Shown here: positions 18,113-27,855 of the stretch, piece by piece
How the letters are laid out: every line of letters starts with the position of its first letter
How positions within the stretch are numbered: position 1 is the stretch's first letter
DNA from: Stutzerimonas stutzeri
GTDB lineage: Bacteria; Pseudomonadota; Gammaproteobacteria; Pseudomonadales; Pseudomonadaceae
Length of the DNA stretch: 53,321 bases
NCBI RefSeq assembly: GCF_024448715.1
Contig: NZ_JAMOHZ010000013.1
Coordinates: 1-53,321 of the forward strand
Direction of reading: 5' to 3'
Program-made: the position numbers and the translations under genes
The notes under the pieces: generated by a model
The model's database searches: none
The model's input: only the letters and a program-made list of their open reading frames with translations
What the model was told of the DNA's origin: nothing

Positions 18113-18234
18113 GGCGTTCTCCATCGTCGGGCTGTTTGAAGTGGACCGCCGCGGCGGGCGGCCGTTTCCTTGCAGGCGACGGATTGCGCTTCCAGCCCTT
18201 GTAGCCGAGCCGTAGCGGCAGCATATTCAGGCGC

Positions 18235-21200
18235 ATGAAACCAACTCCTGTTCACGATGCGCTGGCCGCGTTCCATCCAGCGGTAGCTGGCTGGTTCAGC
18301 CGCAGCTTTCCAGCGCCGACACCCGCCCAAGCCCGAGCGTGGCCTTTGATCCGTTCCGGTCAGTCGACATTGGTGGCCGCGCCCACGGGCTCGGGCAAGA
18401 CGCTGACAGCCTTTCTCGCCGCGATCGATCGGCTGGTGCAACATGGCCTTGAGGGTGGCCTGACAGACGAAACCTCGGTCGTCTACGTCTCGCCCCTCAA
18501 GGCACTGTCGAATGACATCCACGTCAATCTGGAACAGCCGCTGGAAGGCATTCGCGCCGAGTTGCAGCGCCTCGGCCTTCCTGCGTTAGACATCCGTACG
18601 GCGGTGCGCACTGGCGACACCCCACAGGCCGAGCGCGTGGCGATGCGCAAGCGGGTGCCGCATATCCTGGTGACGACGCCGGAGTCGCTTTACGTGCTGC
18701 TGGGCTCGGAGTCCGGCCGGCAAATGCTGACGGGCGTGCGCAGTGTGATCGTCGACGAGATTCATGCCATCGCGGGCAACAAGCGCGGCAGTCATCTGGC
18801 CTTGTCGCTTGAGCGGCTGGAATCGCTCTGTGCACGGCCGCTAGTGCGCGTCGGGTTGTCCGCAACGCAGAAGCCTATCGAAGCGGTCGCTGAGTTTCTG
18901 GTTGGCGGGCCGGATCGCAGCTGCGCGGTGGTGGATATCGGTCATGGCCGCGCTCGCGATCTTGCGCTCGAAGTGCCGCCGGTTCCGCTGGAAGCGGTGA
19001 TGAGCAACGACGTCTGGGAGCTGGTCTACGATCGATTGGCGGCTCTGGCTGGCGAACACCGGACCACGCTGGTGTTCGTCAATACGCGGCGGATGGCCGA
19101 GCGCGCCGCAAGACATTTAAGCGAACGCCTCGGTAACAGGGTGGTGGCGGCCCATCACGGCAGCCTGGCTCGTGAACAGCGATTGGATGCCGAACAGCGG
19201 CTCAAGCGCGGCGAATTGCGGGTGCTGGTGGCCACCGCCTCGCTGGAGTTGGGCATCGATATCGGTGACGTCGAGCTGGTCTGCCAGCTGGGTTCGCCGC
19301 GCTCGATATCGGCTTTTCTGCAACGCGTCGGCCGTGCTGGCCACCAGGTCGGCGGTGTATCCAAGGGCCGCTTGTTTCCCAGCTCGCGCGATGACCTGAT
19401 CGAATGCGCCGCGCTGCTCGACAGCGTCCGCCGTGGTGAGCTGGATACTTTGGTCATCCCGTCGGCGCCGTTGGATGTGCTGGCGCAACAGATCGTCGCC
19501 GAGGTGTCGTGCCGCGAGTGGCAGGAGGATGCGCTATTTGCGTTGATTCGCCGTGCCATGCCTTATACCGATTTGAGCGAGGCGGATTATCAGGCGCTAC
19601 TGGCGATGCTCGCCGAGGGCTACACCACCCGCCACGGCGCACGTGGCGCATACCTGCACCGGGACCTGGTCAATCGCAGCCTGCGTGGTCGGCGCGGTGG
19701 CCGTCTGACCGCGCTGACCTCCGGTGGCACCATCGCGGATAACGCCGATTACGCCGTGTTGCTCGAACCGCAGGGATTCAACATCGGCACCGTGAACGAG
19801 GACTTTGCAGTCGAGAGCCTGGCGGGTGACGTGTTTCAGTTGGGTAACACCTCCTACCGCATCATCAAGATCGAGCCCGGACGGGTGCGGGTGGAAGATG
19901 CGCAAGGTCAGCCGCCGAATATTCCGTTCTGGCTAGGCGAAGCGCCGGGACGCAGCGATGAACTGTCGGCGGCCGTGGCGAGGTTGCGCGGTGAGATCAA
20001 TGAGCGCCTGGCCGACGCGGGACCCTGTAGGAGCGAGCTTGCTCGCGAATCTGACCCTGCCGAGGCTGCAGCATTCGCGAGCAAGCTCGCTTCTACCAAA
20101 GCGGAAGGCAGCGAAGCGTTGCTGTGCTCGATGGCTACAGGCTTGTCTCCCTCGCCCCTTTGGGGAGAGGGCCGGGGTGAGGGGGAGGAGGTGTGCACGG
20201 TCGACCTGACCCCCGCCATCGACTGGCTTACCAACACACTTGGTCTACCTGACGCGGCCGCCCGCCAGATCGTCGAATACCTGGCACGCGCTCGCTCGGC
20301 TCTGAGCGCGCTACCTACGCAAAACCGCCTGATCATGGAACGCTTCTTCGACGAATCAGGCGGCACCCAGCTGGTCATTCACTCGCCCTTTGGCAGCCGA
20401 ATCAATCGCGCCTGGGGTCTGGCGCTGCGCAAGCGCTTCTGCCGCACCTTCAACTTCGAGCTGCAGGCGGCGGCGACGGAGGATGCGATCATCTTTTCGC
20501 TTTCCACCAGTCACAGCTTTCCCCTCGAAGAGGTCTGGCGCTATCTGCATCCCAACAGCGCCGAGCAAGTGCTGATCCAGGCGTTGCTCGACGCACCGCT
20601 GTTCGGCGTGCGCTGGCGCTGGAACGCCACCACCGCCCTGGCGCTGCCGCGCATGGCCGGTGGGCGCAAGGTGGCGCCACAGCTGCAAAGGATGAAGAGT
20701 GAAGACCTGCTCGCCACCGTCTTCCCCGACCAGGTCGCCTGCCTGGAAAACATCGTCGGCGAACGTGAGATTCCCGAGCATCCACTGGTGGCGCAGACGC
20801 TGGACGACTGCCTGCACGAGGCCATGGACAGCGAGGGTTGGCTGGCGCTGCTGCGGCGCATCGAGGCGGGCCAGGTCGAGCTGCTGGCGCGTGATCTACC
20901 GGCGCCTTCGCCGCTGGCGATGGAAGTGCTCGGCGCGCGTCCCTATGCGTTTCTTGACGATGCTCCGCTGGAAGAGCGGCGCACCCAGGCCGTACTCAAT
21001 CGTCGCTGGACCGACCCTGAGTCCAGCGACGATCTCGGTGCTTTGGACGCAGCGGCAATCGAGGCTGTGAGCGAAGAAGCCTGGCCGCAGGCGCGCAGCG
21101 CGGACGAGCTGCACGAGGCGCTGATGGGTCTCGGCTGTATCGCCGAAAGCGAATCTCAGACTCAGGCGAAGTGGCCGGATTGGCTCGCTGACCTGGCGCG

Positions 21201-22728
21201 TGGCGGCCGAGCGACACGGATGCAAGTCGCGCTGGATCGCGCGCTCTGGTTGCCGGTCGAGCGTCTGAGCCTGTTGCAGTCGATCTACCCCAACGCTCGT
21301 TGCGAACCGGTGCTTGCGCTGCTGCCCGGCTTCGAGCAGCAGTTGGGCGAGGATGGCGCCTTGGTCGAGCTGGTGCGCGCGCGCCTGACCGGTTTCGGCC
21401 CCTTGCCTGTTTCATTGATTGCACGGCCTCTAGCCTTGCCAGCCTCGGCCGTCGCGTTGCCATTGACGCGTCTGGAAGCCGAGGGCTACGTGTTGCGCGG
21501 ACGCTTCACTCCGGGCGCGGCGGAGGAAGAGTGGTGCGAGCGACATCTACTAGCGCGTATTCATCGCTATACGGTCAAGCGCCTGCGCCGCGAGATCGAA
21601 CCTGTGGAGCGCGCAGATTTCATGCGGTTTCTGTTCGATTGGCAGCACCTGTCCGAGGCGACGCGGATGCAAGGCCGCGATGCGCTCGGCACGGTAGTCG
21701 AGCAACTCGAGGGCTTCCAGGCCGCCGCCGGAGCCTGGGAAAGCGACCTGCTGCCTGCCCGCTTGAAAGACTACGGTGGCACCTGGCTGGACGAACTCTG
21801 CCGGTCCGGACGCATCGTCTGGACGCGTCTGGCGGGGCGCATCAAGGCCAGCAGCGGCCCGGTGCGCGGCACGCCGATCGTCCTGCTGCCGCGTCGGCAT
21901 CTGGCGGCTTGGTATGCGCTGGCGAGCGATGCGCCACAGCCAGAGCTTTCATCGCGCGCGCAGCGGGTATTCGAGACGCTGCAGGGGCAGGGCGCGCTGT
22001 TCTTCGATGAGTTGCAGCACGACACCCATCTGTTACGCAGCGAACTGGAGGATGCCCTGGGTGAGCTGGTCGCGGTCGGGCTGGTCAACGCTGATAGCTT
22101 CGCTGGTCTGCGCGCGTTGTTGGCGCCCGCGGCGAAACGGTCACGTAGCACTCGGCAGAGCCGCGGCGGCGCTTTCATTGGTGGTATGGCGGATGCAGGT
22201 CGCTGGGCCTTGGTGCGAAAAGGCGCATCGGCACCCGCCGAAACGCCCACGCGCCGACCGATGCTCGATCCTGAAGCGTTGGAACACATTGCCATGACGC
22301 TTCTGCGCCGATACGGCGTGGTGTTCTGGCGGCTGCTGGATCGGGAAGCCGACTGGCTGCCGCCCTGGCGCGACTTGCTGCGTGTCTACCACCGGCTCGA
22401 AGCGCGTGGCGAGATTCGCGGTGGACGCTTCGTCGCGGGAGTCGCGGGCGAGCAGTTCGCCCTGCCGGAGGCGGTGGGCCTGCTGCGTGAAGTACGCAAG
22501 CGACCGCTGGAGGGCGAAATGATCGCGGTCTCGGCGGTCGATCCGTTGAATCAGCTCGGCACCCTGCTACCCGGTGAACGCGTACCCGCGGTGGCGGGCA
22601 ATCGCATCCTCTATCGCGACGGCGCGCCGCTGGCGTTGTTGATCGCTGGCAAACCGGAACTGTTGGCAGAGCTGGATGAGGATGATCAGCGCAAGGCACG
22701 GCAACTACTGGCCGTGGCGCGACGCTAA
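18235..22728 (+). CDS. lhr: Lhr-family large ATP-dependent helicase, with in-frame repeat insertion
   Basis: A 1497-aa helicase near the size of E. coli Lhr (about 1540). Motifs: Walker A APTGSGKT near residue 50, [29 protein letters not shown] near 174, [17 protein letters not shown] and QRVGRAGHQ near 362, followed by the Lhr winged-helix and beta-barrel core, then the long C-terminal extension with tandem winged helices typical of bacterial Lhr. It acts in DNA repair with 3'-5' polarity (family knowledge). Residues about 596-652 are translated from a REP pair and a second repeat, giving [19 protein letters not shown] and [16 protein letters not shown], so this linker is not ancestral. The frame stays open. 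Confidence 0.94.
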   Translation: MKPTPVHDALAAFHPAVAGWFSRSFPAPTPAQARAWPLIRSGQSTLVAAPTGSGKTLTAFLAAIDRLVQHGLEGGLTDETSVVYVSPLKALSNDIHVNLEQPLEGIRAELQRLGLPALDIRTAVRTGDTPQAERVAMRKRVPHILVTTPESLYVLLGSESGRQMLTGVRSVIVDEIHAIAGNKRGSHLALSLERLESLCARPLVRVGLSATQKPIEAVAEFLVGGPDRSCAVVDIGHGRARDLALEVPPVPLEAVMSNDVWELVYDRLAALAGEHRTTLVFVNTRRMAERAARHLSERLGNRVVAAHHGSLAREQRLDAEQRLKRGELRVLVATASLELGIDIGDVELVCQLGSPRSISAFLQRVGRAGHQVGGVSKGRLFPSSRDDLIECAALLDSVRRGELDTLVIPSAPLDVLAQQIVAEVSCREWQEDALFALIRRAMPYTDLSEADYQALLAMLAEGYTTRHGARGAYLHRDLVNRSLRGRRGGRLTALTSGGTIADNADYAVLLEPQGFNIGTVNEDFAVESLAGDVFQLGNTSYRIIKIEPGRVRVEDAQGQPPNIPFWLGEAPGRSDELSAAVARLRGEINERLADAGPCRSELARESDPAEAAAFASKLASTKAEGSEALLCSMATGLSPSPLWGEGRGEGEEVCTVDLTPAIDWLTNTLGLPDAAARQIVEYLARARSALSALPTQNRLIMERFFDESGGTQLVIHSPFGSRINRAWGLALRKRFCRTFNFELQAAATEDAIIFSLSTSHSFPLEEVWRYLHPNSAEQVLIQALLDAPLFGVRWRWNATTALALPRMAGGRKVAPQLQRMKSEDLLATVFPDQVACLENIVGEREIPEHPLVAQTLDDCLHEAMDSEGWLALLRRIEAGQVELLARDLPAPSPLAMEVLGARPYAFLDDAPLEERRTQAVLNRRWTDPESSDDLGALDAAAIEAVSEEAWPQARSADELHEALMGLGCIAESESQTQAKWPDWLADLARGGRATRMQVALDRALWLPVERLSLLQSIYPNARCEPVLALLPGFEQQLGEDGALVELVRARLTGFGPLPVSLIARPLALPASAVALPLTRLEAEGYVLRGRFTPGAAEEEWCERHLLARIHRYTVKRLRREIEPVERADFMRFLFDWQHLSEATRMQGRDALGTVVEQLEGFQAAAGAWESDLLPARLKDYGGTWLDELCRSGRIVWTRLAGRIKASSGPVRGTPIVLLPRRHLAAWYALASDAPQPELSSRAQRVFETLQGQGALFFDELQHDTHLLRSELEDALGELVAVGLVNADSFAGLRALLAPAAKRSRSTRQSRGGAFIGGMADAGRWALVRKGASAPAETPTRRPMLDPEALEHIAMTLLRRYGVVFWRLLDREADWLPPWRDLLRVYHRLEARGEIRGGRFVAGVAGEQFALPEAVGLLREVRKRPLEGEMIAVSAVDPLNQLGTLLPGERVPAVAGNRILYRDGAPLALLIAGKPELLAELDEDDQRKARQLLAVARR
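20026..20095. repeat. Inverted REP pair (BIME-like) inside lhr
   Basis: TAGGAGCGAGCTTGCTCGCG (from 20028) and its near-exact inverted copy ending at 20095 (22 of 23 matching bases) flank a 22-base spacer. This is the familiar Pseudomonas REP palindrome, normally intergenic. Here it sits inside the lhr reading frame and keeps the frame open. Confidence 0.88.
20147..20189. repeat. Second repeat type inside lhr (CCCTCGCCC...GGTGAGGGG)
   Basis: A C-rich then G-rich element (CCCTCGCCCCTTTGGGGAGA, then GGGCCGGGGTGAGGGGG) of the type scattered between genes in many proteobacteria. It contains the hairpin CCCC-TTT-GGGG and follows the REP pair after 50 bases, still in frame. Its translation [16 protein letters not shown] is the usual readout of this repeat. 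Confidence 0.75.
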
Positions 22729-22744
22729 ATACATCCGGCAAACG

Positions 22745-22780
22745 AAAAGGCCGGCTGCGATCGCTCGCAGCCGGCCTTTT
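22745..22780. terminator. Bidirectional intrinsic terminator between lhr and rapA
   Basis: A perfect 16-bp stem (AAAAGGCCGGCTGCGA with its complement) around the loop TCGC, with an A-run on one side and a T-run on the other, so it can stop transcription from both convergent genes. Confidence 0.92.
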
Positions 22781-22795
22781 CAATGCAGCGGTAAG

Positions 22796-25645
22796 TCAGC
22801 CCGCGACCAGCACGCGAATCGCCTCCAGGCGCAGCGCCGCTTTCTCCAGCATCGCCAGGCCTTCTTCACGCTGTTTGCGCAGGGCGTCGATTTCGCTGTC
22901 ACGCACGCTGGGGTTGACCGCTTGCAGCGCGGTCAGACGCGCCAGCTCTTCGTCGAGGCTCGCCTTCAGCTTGCGCTGTGCTTCGGCGACGCGCTCGGTG
23001 TGGCGCGGGGCAACCTTGGCTTCAGCGTCGGCGATCTGCTTGGCGAGCACGTCGCGCTGGGCCTGGACGAACTTGTTGGCGCTGGCGCGCGGGACGCTTT
23101 CCAGCTGATCGGTAAGGGTTTCGAAGGCCACTTTCGGTGCCAGGTCGTTGCCGTTCGAGTCGAGCAGGCAGCGCAGCGCCAGCGGCGGCAGAAAGCGGTT
23201 GAGCTGCAACGCACGCGGCGCCACCACTTCGCTGACGAACAGCAACTCCAGCAGCACGGTGCCGGGTTTGAGCGCCTTATTCTTGATCAGCGCCACGGCG
23301 GTATTGCCCATGGAGCCGGACAGCACCAGGTCCATGCCGCCCTGCACCATGGGATGCTCCCAGGTGAGGAATTGCATGTCTTCCCGGGCCAGCGCCTGCT
23401 CGCGGTCGTAGGTGATGGTCACCGCTTCGTCGTCGCCGAGCGGGAAGCTGGCGTCGAGCATCTTCTCGCTGGGACGCAGGATCAACGCGTTCTCGGAATG
23501 ATCTTCGCTGTCGATGCCGAAGGCGTCGAACAACTCTTCCATGTAGATCGGCAGGGCGAACTGGTCGTCCTGTTCTTCAATCGCTTCGACCAGCGCCTTG
23601 CCCTGTTCGCCACCGCCGGAGTTGAGTTCCAGCAGGCGGTCGCGGCCGCTATGCAGCTCGGTTTCGAGGCGCTCGCGCTCGGCGCGTGCTTCGTCGATGA
23701 GTTTTTGAAACTCGTCATCGTCGCCTTCTTCCAGCTGGCTCAGCAGGCGTGAGCCGAACTGATGCTGCAGGGCGTTGCCGGTGGGGCAGGTGTTAAGGAA
23801 GGCGTTTAGCGCTTCGTGATACCACTTGAACAGACGTTCCTGCGGGCTGGTTTCCAGATACGGCACGTGCAACTGGATCACGTGCGCCTGGCCGATCCGG
23901 TCGAGACGACCGATACGCTGCTCCAGGAGGTCGGGGTGGGCCGGCAAATCGAACAGCACCAGATGGTGAGCGAACTGGAAATTTCGGCCTTCACTGCCGA
24001 TTTCGGAACAGATCAGCACTTGTGCGCCGAACTCCTCGTCGGCAAAGTACGCGGCGGCGCGGTCGCGCTCGAGGATGCTCATACCTTCGTGGAACACGGT
24101 AGCCGGAATGCCGGAGCGCACACGCAGGGCGTCTTCGAGATCCAGTGCGGTCTCGGCGTGGGCACAGATGACCAACACCTTGAATTTCTTCAGCATCTTC
24201 AGCGTGTCGATCAGCCAGTCGACGCGCGGATCGAAAGTCCACCAGCGATTCTGGGCGGCGGGTTCTTCCTGCTGGCTCTGGAAGCTGACTTCCGGATACA
24301 GCTCGGCGTGCTCGCCCAGCGGCAATTCCAAATATTCGGCCGGGCAGGGCAGCGGATAAGGATGCAGCTGACGTTCCGGGAAACCGCGCACGGCGGCACG
24401 GGTGTTGCGGAACAGCAGGCGTCCGGTGCCGTGGCGGTCGAGTAGTTCGCGGATCAGGCGGCTGCTGGCTTCGATATCGCCATCGGTGGCGGCGGCAAGC
24501 AGCGCTTCACCTTCGGCGCCGAGGAAATCGTGAATAGTCTGATGCGCTTCCTGCGACAGGCGTCCCTCGTCGAGCAGCTCCTGCACCGCCTGGGCCACCG
24601 GCTGGTAACTGGCACTCTCGGCGCGGAAGGCTTCAAGATCATGGAAACGGTTGGGGTCGAGCAGGCGCAGACGGGCGAAATGGCTTTCCTGGCCCAGTTG
24701 CTCAGGGGTCGCGGTTAACAGCAGCACGCCGGGGATGACTTCGGCCAGTTGCTCGACCAGCTTGTATTCGGGGCTGGCGTTCTCGGGATGCCAGACCAGG
24801 TGATGCGCCTCATCCACCACCAGCAAATCCCAACCGGCGGCGAAGGCGGCGTCCTGAGCGCGCTCGTCGTCCTTCAACCATTCAAGCGAAACCAATGCGA
24901 GCTGGGTGTCTTCGAAGGGATTGCTGGCATCGCTTTCGATGAATCGTTCGTCATCGAACAGCGCGACCTGCAGATTGAAGCGGCGGCGCATTTCCACCAG
25001 CCACTGATGCTGCAGGTTTTCCGGGACGAGGATCAGCACGCGCTTGGCGCGGCCGGAGAGCAGTTGGCGATGGATCACCAGGCCGGCTTCGATGGTCTTG
25101 CCCAGGCCCACTTCGTCCGCCAAAAGCACGCGCGGGGCGATGCGATCAGCGACTTCACGGGCAATATGCAGCTGGTGCGCGATGGGTTGTGCACGCACGC
25201 CACCCAGGCCCCACAGCGAGGAGGTCAGCTGTTTGCTTTGATTTTCCAGGGTGTGGTAGCGCAGCTTGAACCAGTTCAGCGGATCGATCTGGCCAGCGAA
25301 CAGGCGGTCACTGGCGAGGCGGAACTGGATGAAGTTCGATAGCTGGGTTTCCGGCAGCGTGCGGGCTTCGTTCTGCGCGGTCAAACCGTGATAGACCAGC
25401 AGGCCGTCGACGTCATCGACCTCGCGCACGGTCATCTTCCAGCCTTCGAAATGCGTGATTTCGTCACCTGGAACGAAGCGTACGCGTGTCAGCGGGGCGC
25501 TGCGCGCGGCGTACTGGCGGGTTTCACCCGTCGCCGGGTAGAGCACGGTGAGCATCCGGCCGTCGAGCAACAGGATGGTTCCTAGACCGAGTTCCGCTTC
25601 GCTATCGCTGATCCAGCGTTGCCCCGGTAGATACTGCTGCGCCAT
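22796..25645 (-). CDS. rapA: RNA polymerase-associated Swi2/Snf2 ATPase RapA (HepA)
   Basis: 949 aa against about 968 in E. coli. The tandem Tudor-like N-terminal domains ([20 protein letters not shown] onward) bind RNA polymerase. The ATPase shows [14 protein letters not shown] near residue 172, [22 protein letters not shown] near 276, [11 protein letters not shown], then helicase motifs V and VI as [19 protein letters not shown] and [10 protein letters not shown]. The C-terminal spacer and helical domains follow. RapA recycles RNA polymerase after transcription. It is divergent from the 99-aa gene at 25838 with about 190 bases between, and convergent with lhr. Confidence 0.96.
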   Translation of the reverse strand: MAQQYLPGQRWISDSEAELGLGTILLLDGRMLTVLYPATGETRQYAARSAPLTRVRFVPGDEITHFEGWKMTVREVDDVDGLLVYHGLTAQNEARTLPETQLSNFIQFRLASDRLFAGQIDPLNWFKLRYHTLENQSKQLTSSLWGLGGVRAQPIAHQLHIAREVADRIAPRVLLADEVGLGKTIEAGLVIHRQLLSGRAKRVLILVPENLQHQWLVEMRRRFNLQVALFDDERFIESDASNPFEDTQLALVSLEWLKDDERAQDAAFAAGWDLLVVDEAHHLVWHPENASPEYKLVEQLAEVIPGVLLLTATPEQLGQESHFARLRLLDPNRFHDLEAFRAESASYQPVAQAVQELLDEGRLSQEAHQTIHDFLGAEGEALLAAATDGDIEASSRLIRELLDRHGTGRLLFRNTRAAVRGFPERQLHPYPLPCPAEYLELPLGEHAELYPEVSFQSQQEEPAAQNRWWTFDPRVDWLIDTLKMLKKFKVLVICAHAETALDLEDALRVRSGIPATVFHEGMSILERDRAAAYFADEEFGAQVLICSEIGSEGRNFQFAHHLVLFDLPAHPDLLEQRIGRLDRIGQAHVIQLHVPYLETSPQERLFKWYHEALNAFLNTCPTGNALQHQFGSRLLSQLEEGDDDEFQKLIDEARAERERLETELHSGRDRLLELNSGGGEQGKALVEAIEEQDDQFALPIYMEELFDAFGIDSEDHSENALILRPSEKMLDASFPLGDDEAVTITYDREQALAREDMQFLTWEHPMVQGGMDLVLSGSMGNTAVALIKNKALKPGTVLLELLFVSEVVAPRALQLNRFLPPLALRCLLDSNGNDLAPKVAFETLTDQLESVPRASANKFVQAQRDVLAKQIADAEAKVAPRHTERVAEAQRKLKASLDEELARLTALQAVNPSVRDSEIDALRKQREEGLAMLEKAALRLEAIRVLVAG

Positions 25646-25784
25646 GCCCTGCCTCCCGCTGTAAAAAAGCCCGCTATGTTAACGGAACACTGCCCGGAGA
25701 GCGACGACAGATGCCGACCGGATAACGCTTGGAGTGTAGCGTTGCTGTTAAAGTCGGCGGCAATTCAGCCGATCAATCGGTACA

Positions 25785-25801
25785 GGCCCGCAAAACGGGC
25801 C
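25785..25801. promoter_or_regulatory. Small hairpin in the rapA / 99-aa gene divergent region
   Basis: GGCCCG-CAAAA-CGGGCC, a 6-bp stem about 37 bases before the ATG at 25838. It could lie in the 5' leader of the rightward operon; no function is evident. Confidence 0.3.
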
Positions 25802-25837
25802 CCGGTTAATCTCGGTACTGTTTGATAGGGATTAGAG

Positions 25838-26137
25838 ATGCTGCCAGTCATTCCGCCCGGCACCGTTCAGGTTACGGCGCAACAAGATGTGGTCAAGCCA
25901 AGGCCCGACATTGCGCCGGTCGCCCCCGTCCAGTCGAGCGCCAATGAAAGCTCAGTGGGGCTCGATCACCGACATCCGCAGGAAGCCGAGCAGATGCTGC
26001 GCGACGAGCAACGCAGGCGGCAGCGCCGTCGCGGTTACAGCCCTGAGGAGCTGGCCGAAGGCGAAATTGCCGAAGAGGATCAAGAAGCCGTCGGCGAGCT
26101 GCCGCGTCAAGGTCTGTGGGTGGATGTCGAAGTTTGA
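25838..26137 (+). CDS. Conserved small acidic/basic protein of unknown function
   Basis: 99 aa. The N-terminus is Pro/Val-rich and probably disordered; the centre is a very charged helix (EAEQMLRDEQRRRQRRRGYS), followed by an acidic stretch. Homologues next to alkB in Pseudomonas are often labelled aspartate-semialdehyde dehydrogenase; 99 residues without a Rossmann fold cannot be that enzyme. Its stop overlaps the ATG of the AlkB-like gene (TGATG, 26135-26139), so translation is probably coupled and the proteins may act together. Confidence 0.75.
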   Translation: MLPVIPPGTVQVTAQQDVVKPRPDIAPVAPVQSSANESSVGLDHRHPQEAEQMLRDEQRRRQRRRGYSPEELAEGEIAEEDQEAVGELPRQGLWVDVEV

Positions 26138-26766
26138 TGTTGGCCCATGGCAGTCCCACCACCATCGACCTGCCCCAGGCAGACCTGGCGTATTGGCCCC
26201 GGTGGGTCGATGCTGAACTAGCCAGCCGCTGGCTGCATGGCCTGTCGACCGATACGCCATGGACGCAACCACAGATCAGGCTTTACGGACGGCAGTTCGC
26301 CGTGCCGAGGTTAGTCGCTTGGTACGGCGACGCCAATGCACGCTATCGCTATTCCGGGGTGGTCCACGAACCCCTGCCGTGGACGCTACTGTTGAACGAG
26401 ATCCGCGAGCGTGTAGAGACACAAGTCGAACAGCCGTTGGACGGCGTATTGCTCAACCTTTATCGCGATGGGCAGGACGCCATGGGCTGGCACAGCGACG
26501 ACGAACCGGAGCTGGGATCGGAGCCGCTGATTGTCTCGCTCAACCTCGGTGCGACCCGGCGTTTCGATTTCCGGCGCAAGGGGACCAACCGGATAGGGCA
26601 TTCCCTTGAATTGGAGCACGGCTCGTTGCTGGTTATGCGCGGCACGACGCAGCATTATTGGCAGCACCAGATTGCGCGGACGCGCAAGGTGACCGAGCCG
26701 CGTCTGAACCTAACGTTTCGCCAACTCTTTCGTGAGGCAGTTTTATGGGCAGTGACGTACAGCTGA
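26137..26766 (+). CDS. AlkB-like 2-oxoglutarate/Fe(II) dioxygenase
   Basis: A 209-aa jelly-roll dioxygenase of the AlkB family. It has the iron-binding H-x-D in MGWHSDDEPELG, NLYRDGQD before it, the distal His in QHYWQHQI and the 2-oxoglutarate arginines in RLNLTFR. Such proteins remove alkyl groups from DNA or RNA bases. This subtype is closer to AlkB homologues with a short N-terminus (ALKBH2/3-like) than to E. coli AlkB. Start at ATG 26137, overlapping the preceding stop; an upstream GTG at 26116 is less likely. The 53-aa gene overlaps its end by 22 bases. Confidence 0.9.
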   Translation: MLAHGSPTTIDLPQADLAYWPRWVDAELASRWLHGLSTDTPWTQPQIRLYGRQFAVPRLVAWYGDANARYRYSGVVHEPLPWTLLLNEIRERVETQVEQPLDGVLLNLYRDGQDAMGWHSDDEPELGSEPLIVSLNLGATRRFDFRRKGTNRIGHSLELEHGSLLVMRGTTQHYWQHQIARTRKVTEPRLNLTFRQLFREAVLWAVTYS

Positions 26767-26906
26767 TCGACTTCAGCGCCGAACGTGAAAAGCGTATTCA
26801 CGACATCAAGGAAAAGCGCCTCGCCGAAATGCGCCAGGCCTTCGAAGAGGCGCTGCCCTTGGCCAAGCCCAAAAAGAAGGCCAAGAACAAGCCGAAGAAG
26901 CGCTGA
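26745..26906 (+). CDS. 53-aa Lys-rich small protein, overlapping alkB-like gene
   Basis: A short frame that opens inside the end of the AlkB-like gene in another frame. GAGG lies 7 bases before its ATG. The product starts MGSDVQLIDFSAEREKR, has a charged helix (IHDIKEKRLAEMRQAFEEAL) and ends with a dense lysine tail (KPKKKAKNKPKKR), which suggests nucleic-acid binding. Overlap and binding site support translational coupling with the dioxygenase. No family recognised. Confidence 0.7.
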   Translation: MGSDVQLIDFSAEREKRIHDIKEKRLAEMRQAFEEALPLAKPKKKAKNKPKKR

Positions 26907-26912
26907 CCCGTC

Positions 26913-26938
26913 TTCGCGCGGGTTGCTCGCTCCTACGA
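26913..26938. repeat. Single REP-like element
   Basis: TTCGCGCGGGTTGCTCGCTC followed by CTACGA is a degenerate half of the same REP family seen inside lhr and hrpA. It lies just behind the 53-aa gene and may act as a transcript end or stabilising hairpin. Confidence 0.55.
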
Positions 26939-27115
26939 TCCACTAGCGGCTCAGAGCCGTATCCCTGGGGATCCGCCACACACCCTCTTTTCTTCGTCCA
27001 GATATAACGCGACGCCTGTCTTTCAGCAGGGCGCGGCCATTGGCGCGGTCAATTTTTGTATGGCGCCACCGGGTACCGTACAGCCATAAGACAGCACAAC
27101 ACAGCGGGGGCAGAA

Positions 27116-27229
27116 ATGATGTTCGACATTAATGTGGTGCTTGCAGGCGTAGGTGCAGTCGGGCTGATGGTCGCCTTCCTCGGTGGTTACAGATACTTCA
27201 TCTGGCAGGACGCGCAAAAGAAGCGTTGA
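27116..27229 (+). CDS. 37-aa single-pass membrane peptide
   Basis: A short frame starting ATGATG behind GGGGG, with product MMFDINVVLAGVGAVGLMVA then FLGGYRYFIWQDAQKKR. Residues about 6-23 form one hydrophobic helix, and the C-terminus is aromatic then basic, the usual layout of a small inner-membrane protein with its C-terminus inside. It stands alone. It resembles in style, but not clearly in sequence, small transporter-associated peptides such as KdpF. Confidence 0.6.
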   Translation: MMFDINVVLAGVGAVGLMVAFLGGYRYFIWQDAQKKR

Positions 27230-27855
27230 GTTTGCCGTGTCACAGAGCACGCAAGGCATTTGGGCGACCTAGGACGCTCTTTTCGCCGCCAGCCCATTGG
27301 GCGCTACGGTTTGCCTTCGTCTTTTCTGCTTCAGCCCGGCGCTATCGTGGCGGAGCGGAGTCCAGCACGTGTGGCGCCAGGCTAGACTTGCGGTTTGCAC
27401 TGTTGCGCCAAGGCGCTGGTCGAGCGCTCACAGTTCACCGACTTCTCCCTTATCTTCGATTGCTGCGCCTGGCCCGTAAACTGCGGGGCTTGCCTTCCAA
27501 GCCAACCACAGCAACGGCTGCGAGATCGCTACCGCCAATCAGAACTGAAAGCGGAACGAAACTTCCCATTATGGTGCGCAGTCGGGCCGAAAGCCCTATT
27601 CCAGAGCGTGTCGTGCCGCACAGGTCCACACGAAAAGGGCCATAGACAATTCAATTTCTTTGCTGGATGGAGGCTCCATGCCAGCAACCATGGGCGTCAG
27701 GTAACTCTTCGGTAAACATCTTGGCCAGTCGGTCAGAAAAAAGTCGAAACCCCGATCCACCGGCAGGGATGTTGCAATGCAGCCTCACAAGCGCGGCCCC
27801 GCCGCGCGACGGAGCGCCGGCCTCCCTGCAGTCGTCGGCATGCAAAGGAGTCGTC
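27230..27855. other. Intergenic region before the chemoreceptor gene
   Basis: About 625 bases. Open frames exist on the plus strand but have shifting composition and no binding sites; I support no gene. It should hold the chemoreceptor promoter. I looked for a flagellar sigma-28 pattern and did not find a clear one. AAGGAG at 27845-27850 is the binding site for the ATG at 27856. Confidence 0.4.

Noticed and set aside
25838..26137. Aspartate-semialdehyde dehydrogenase, the name often given to homologues
   Set aside because: The protein has 99 residues, mostly charged or disordered, with no nucleotide-binding fold or catalytic Cys.
27226..27715. Several plus-strand frames before the chemoreceptor gene
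   Set aside because: Composition changes along each frame, and none has a binding site or domain.
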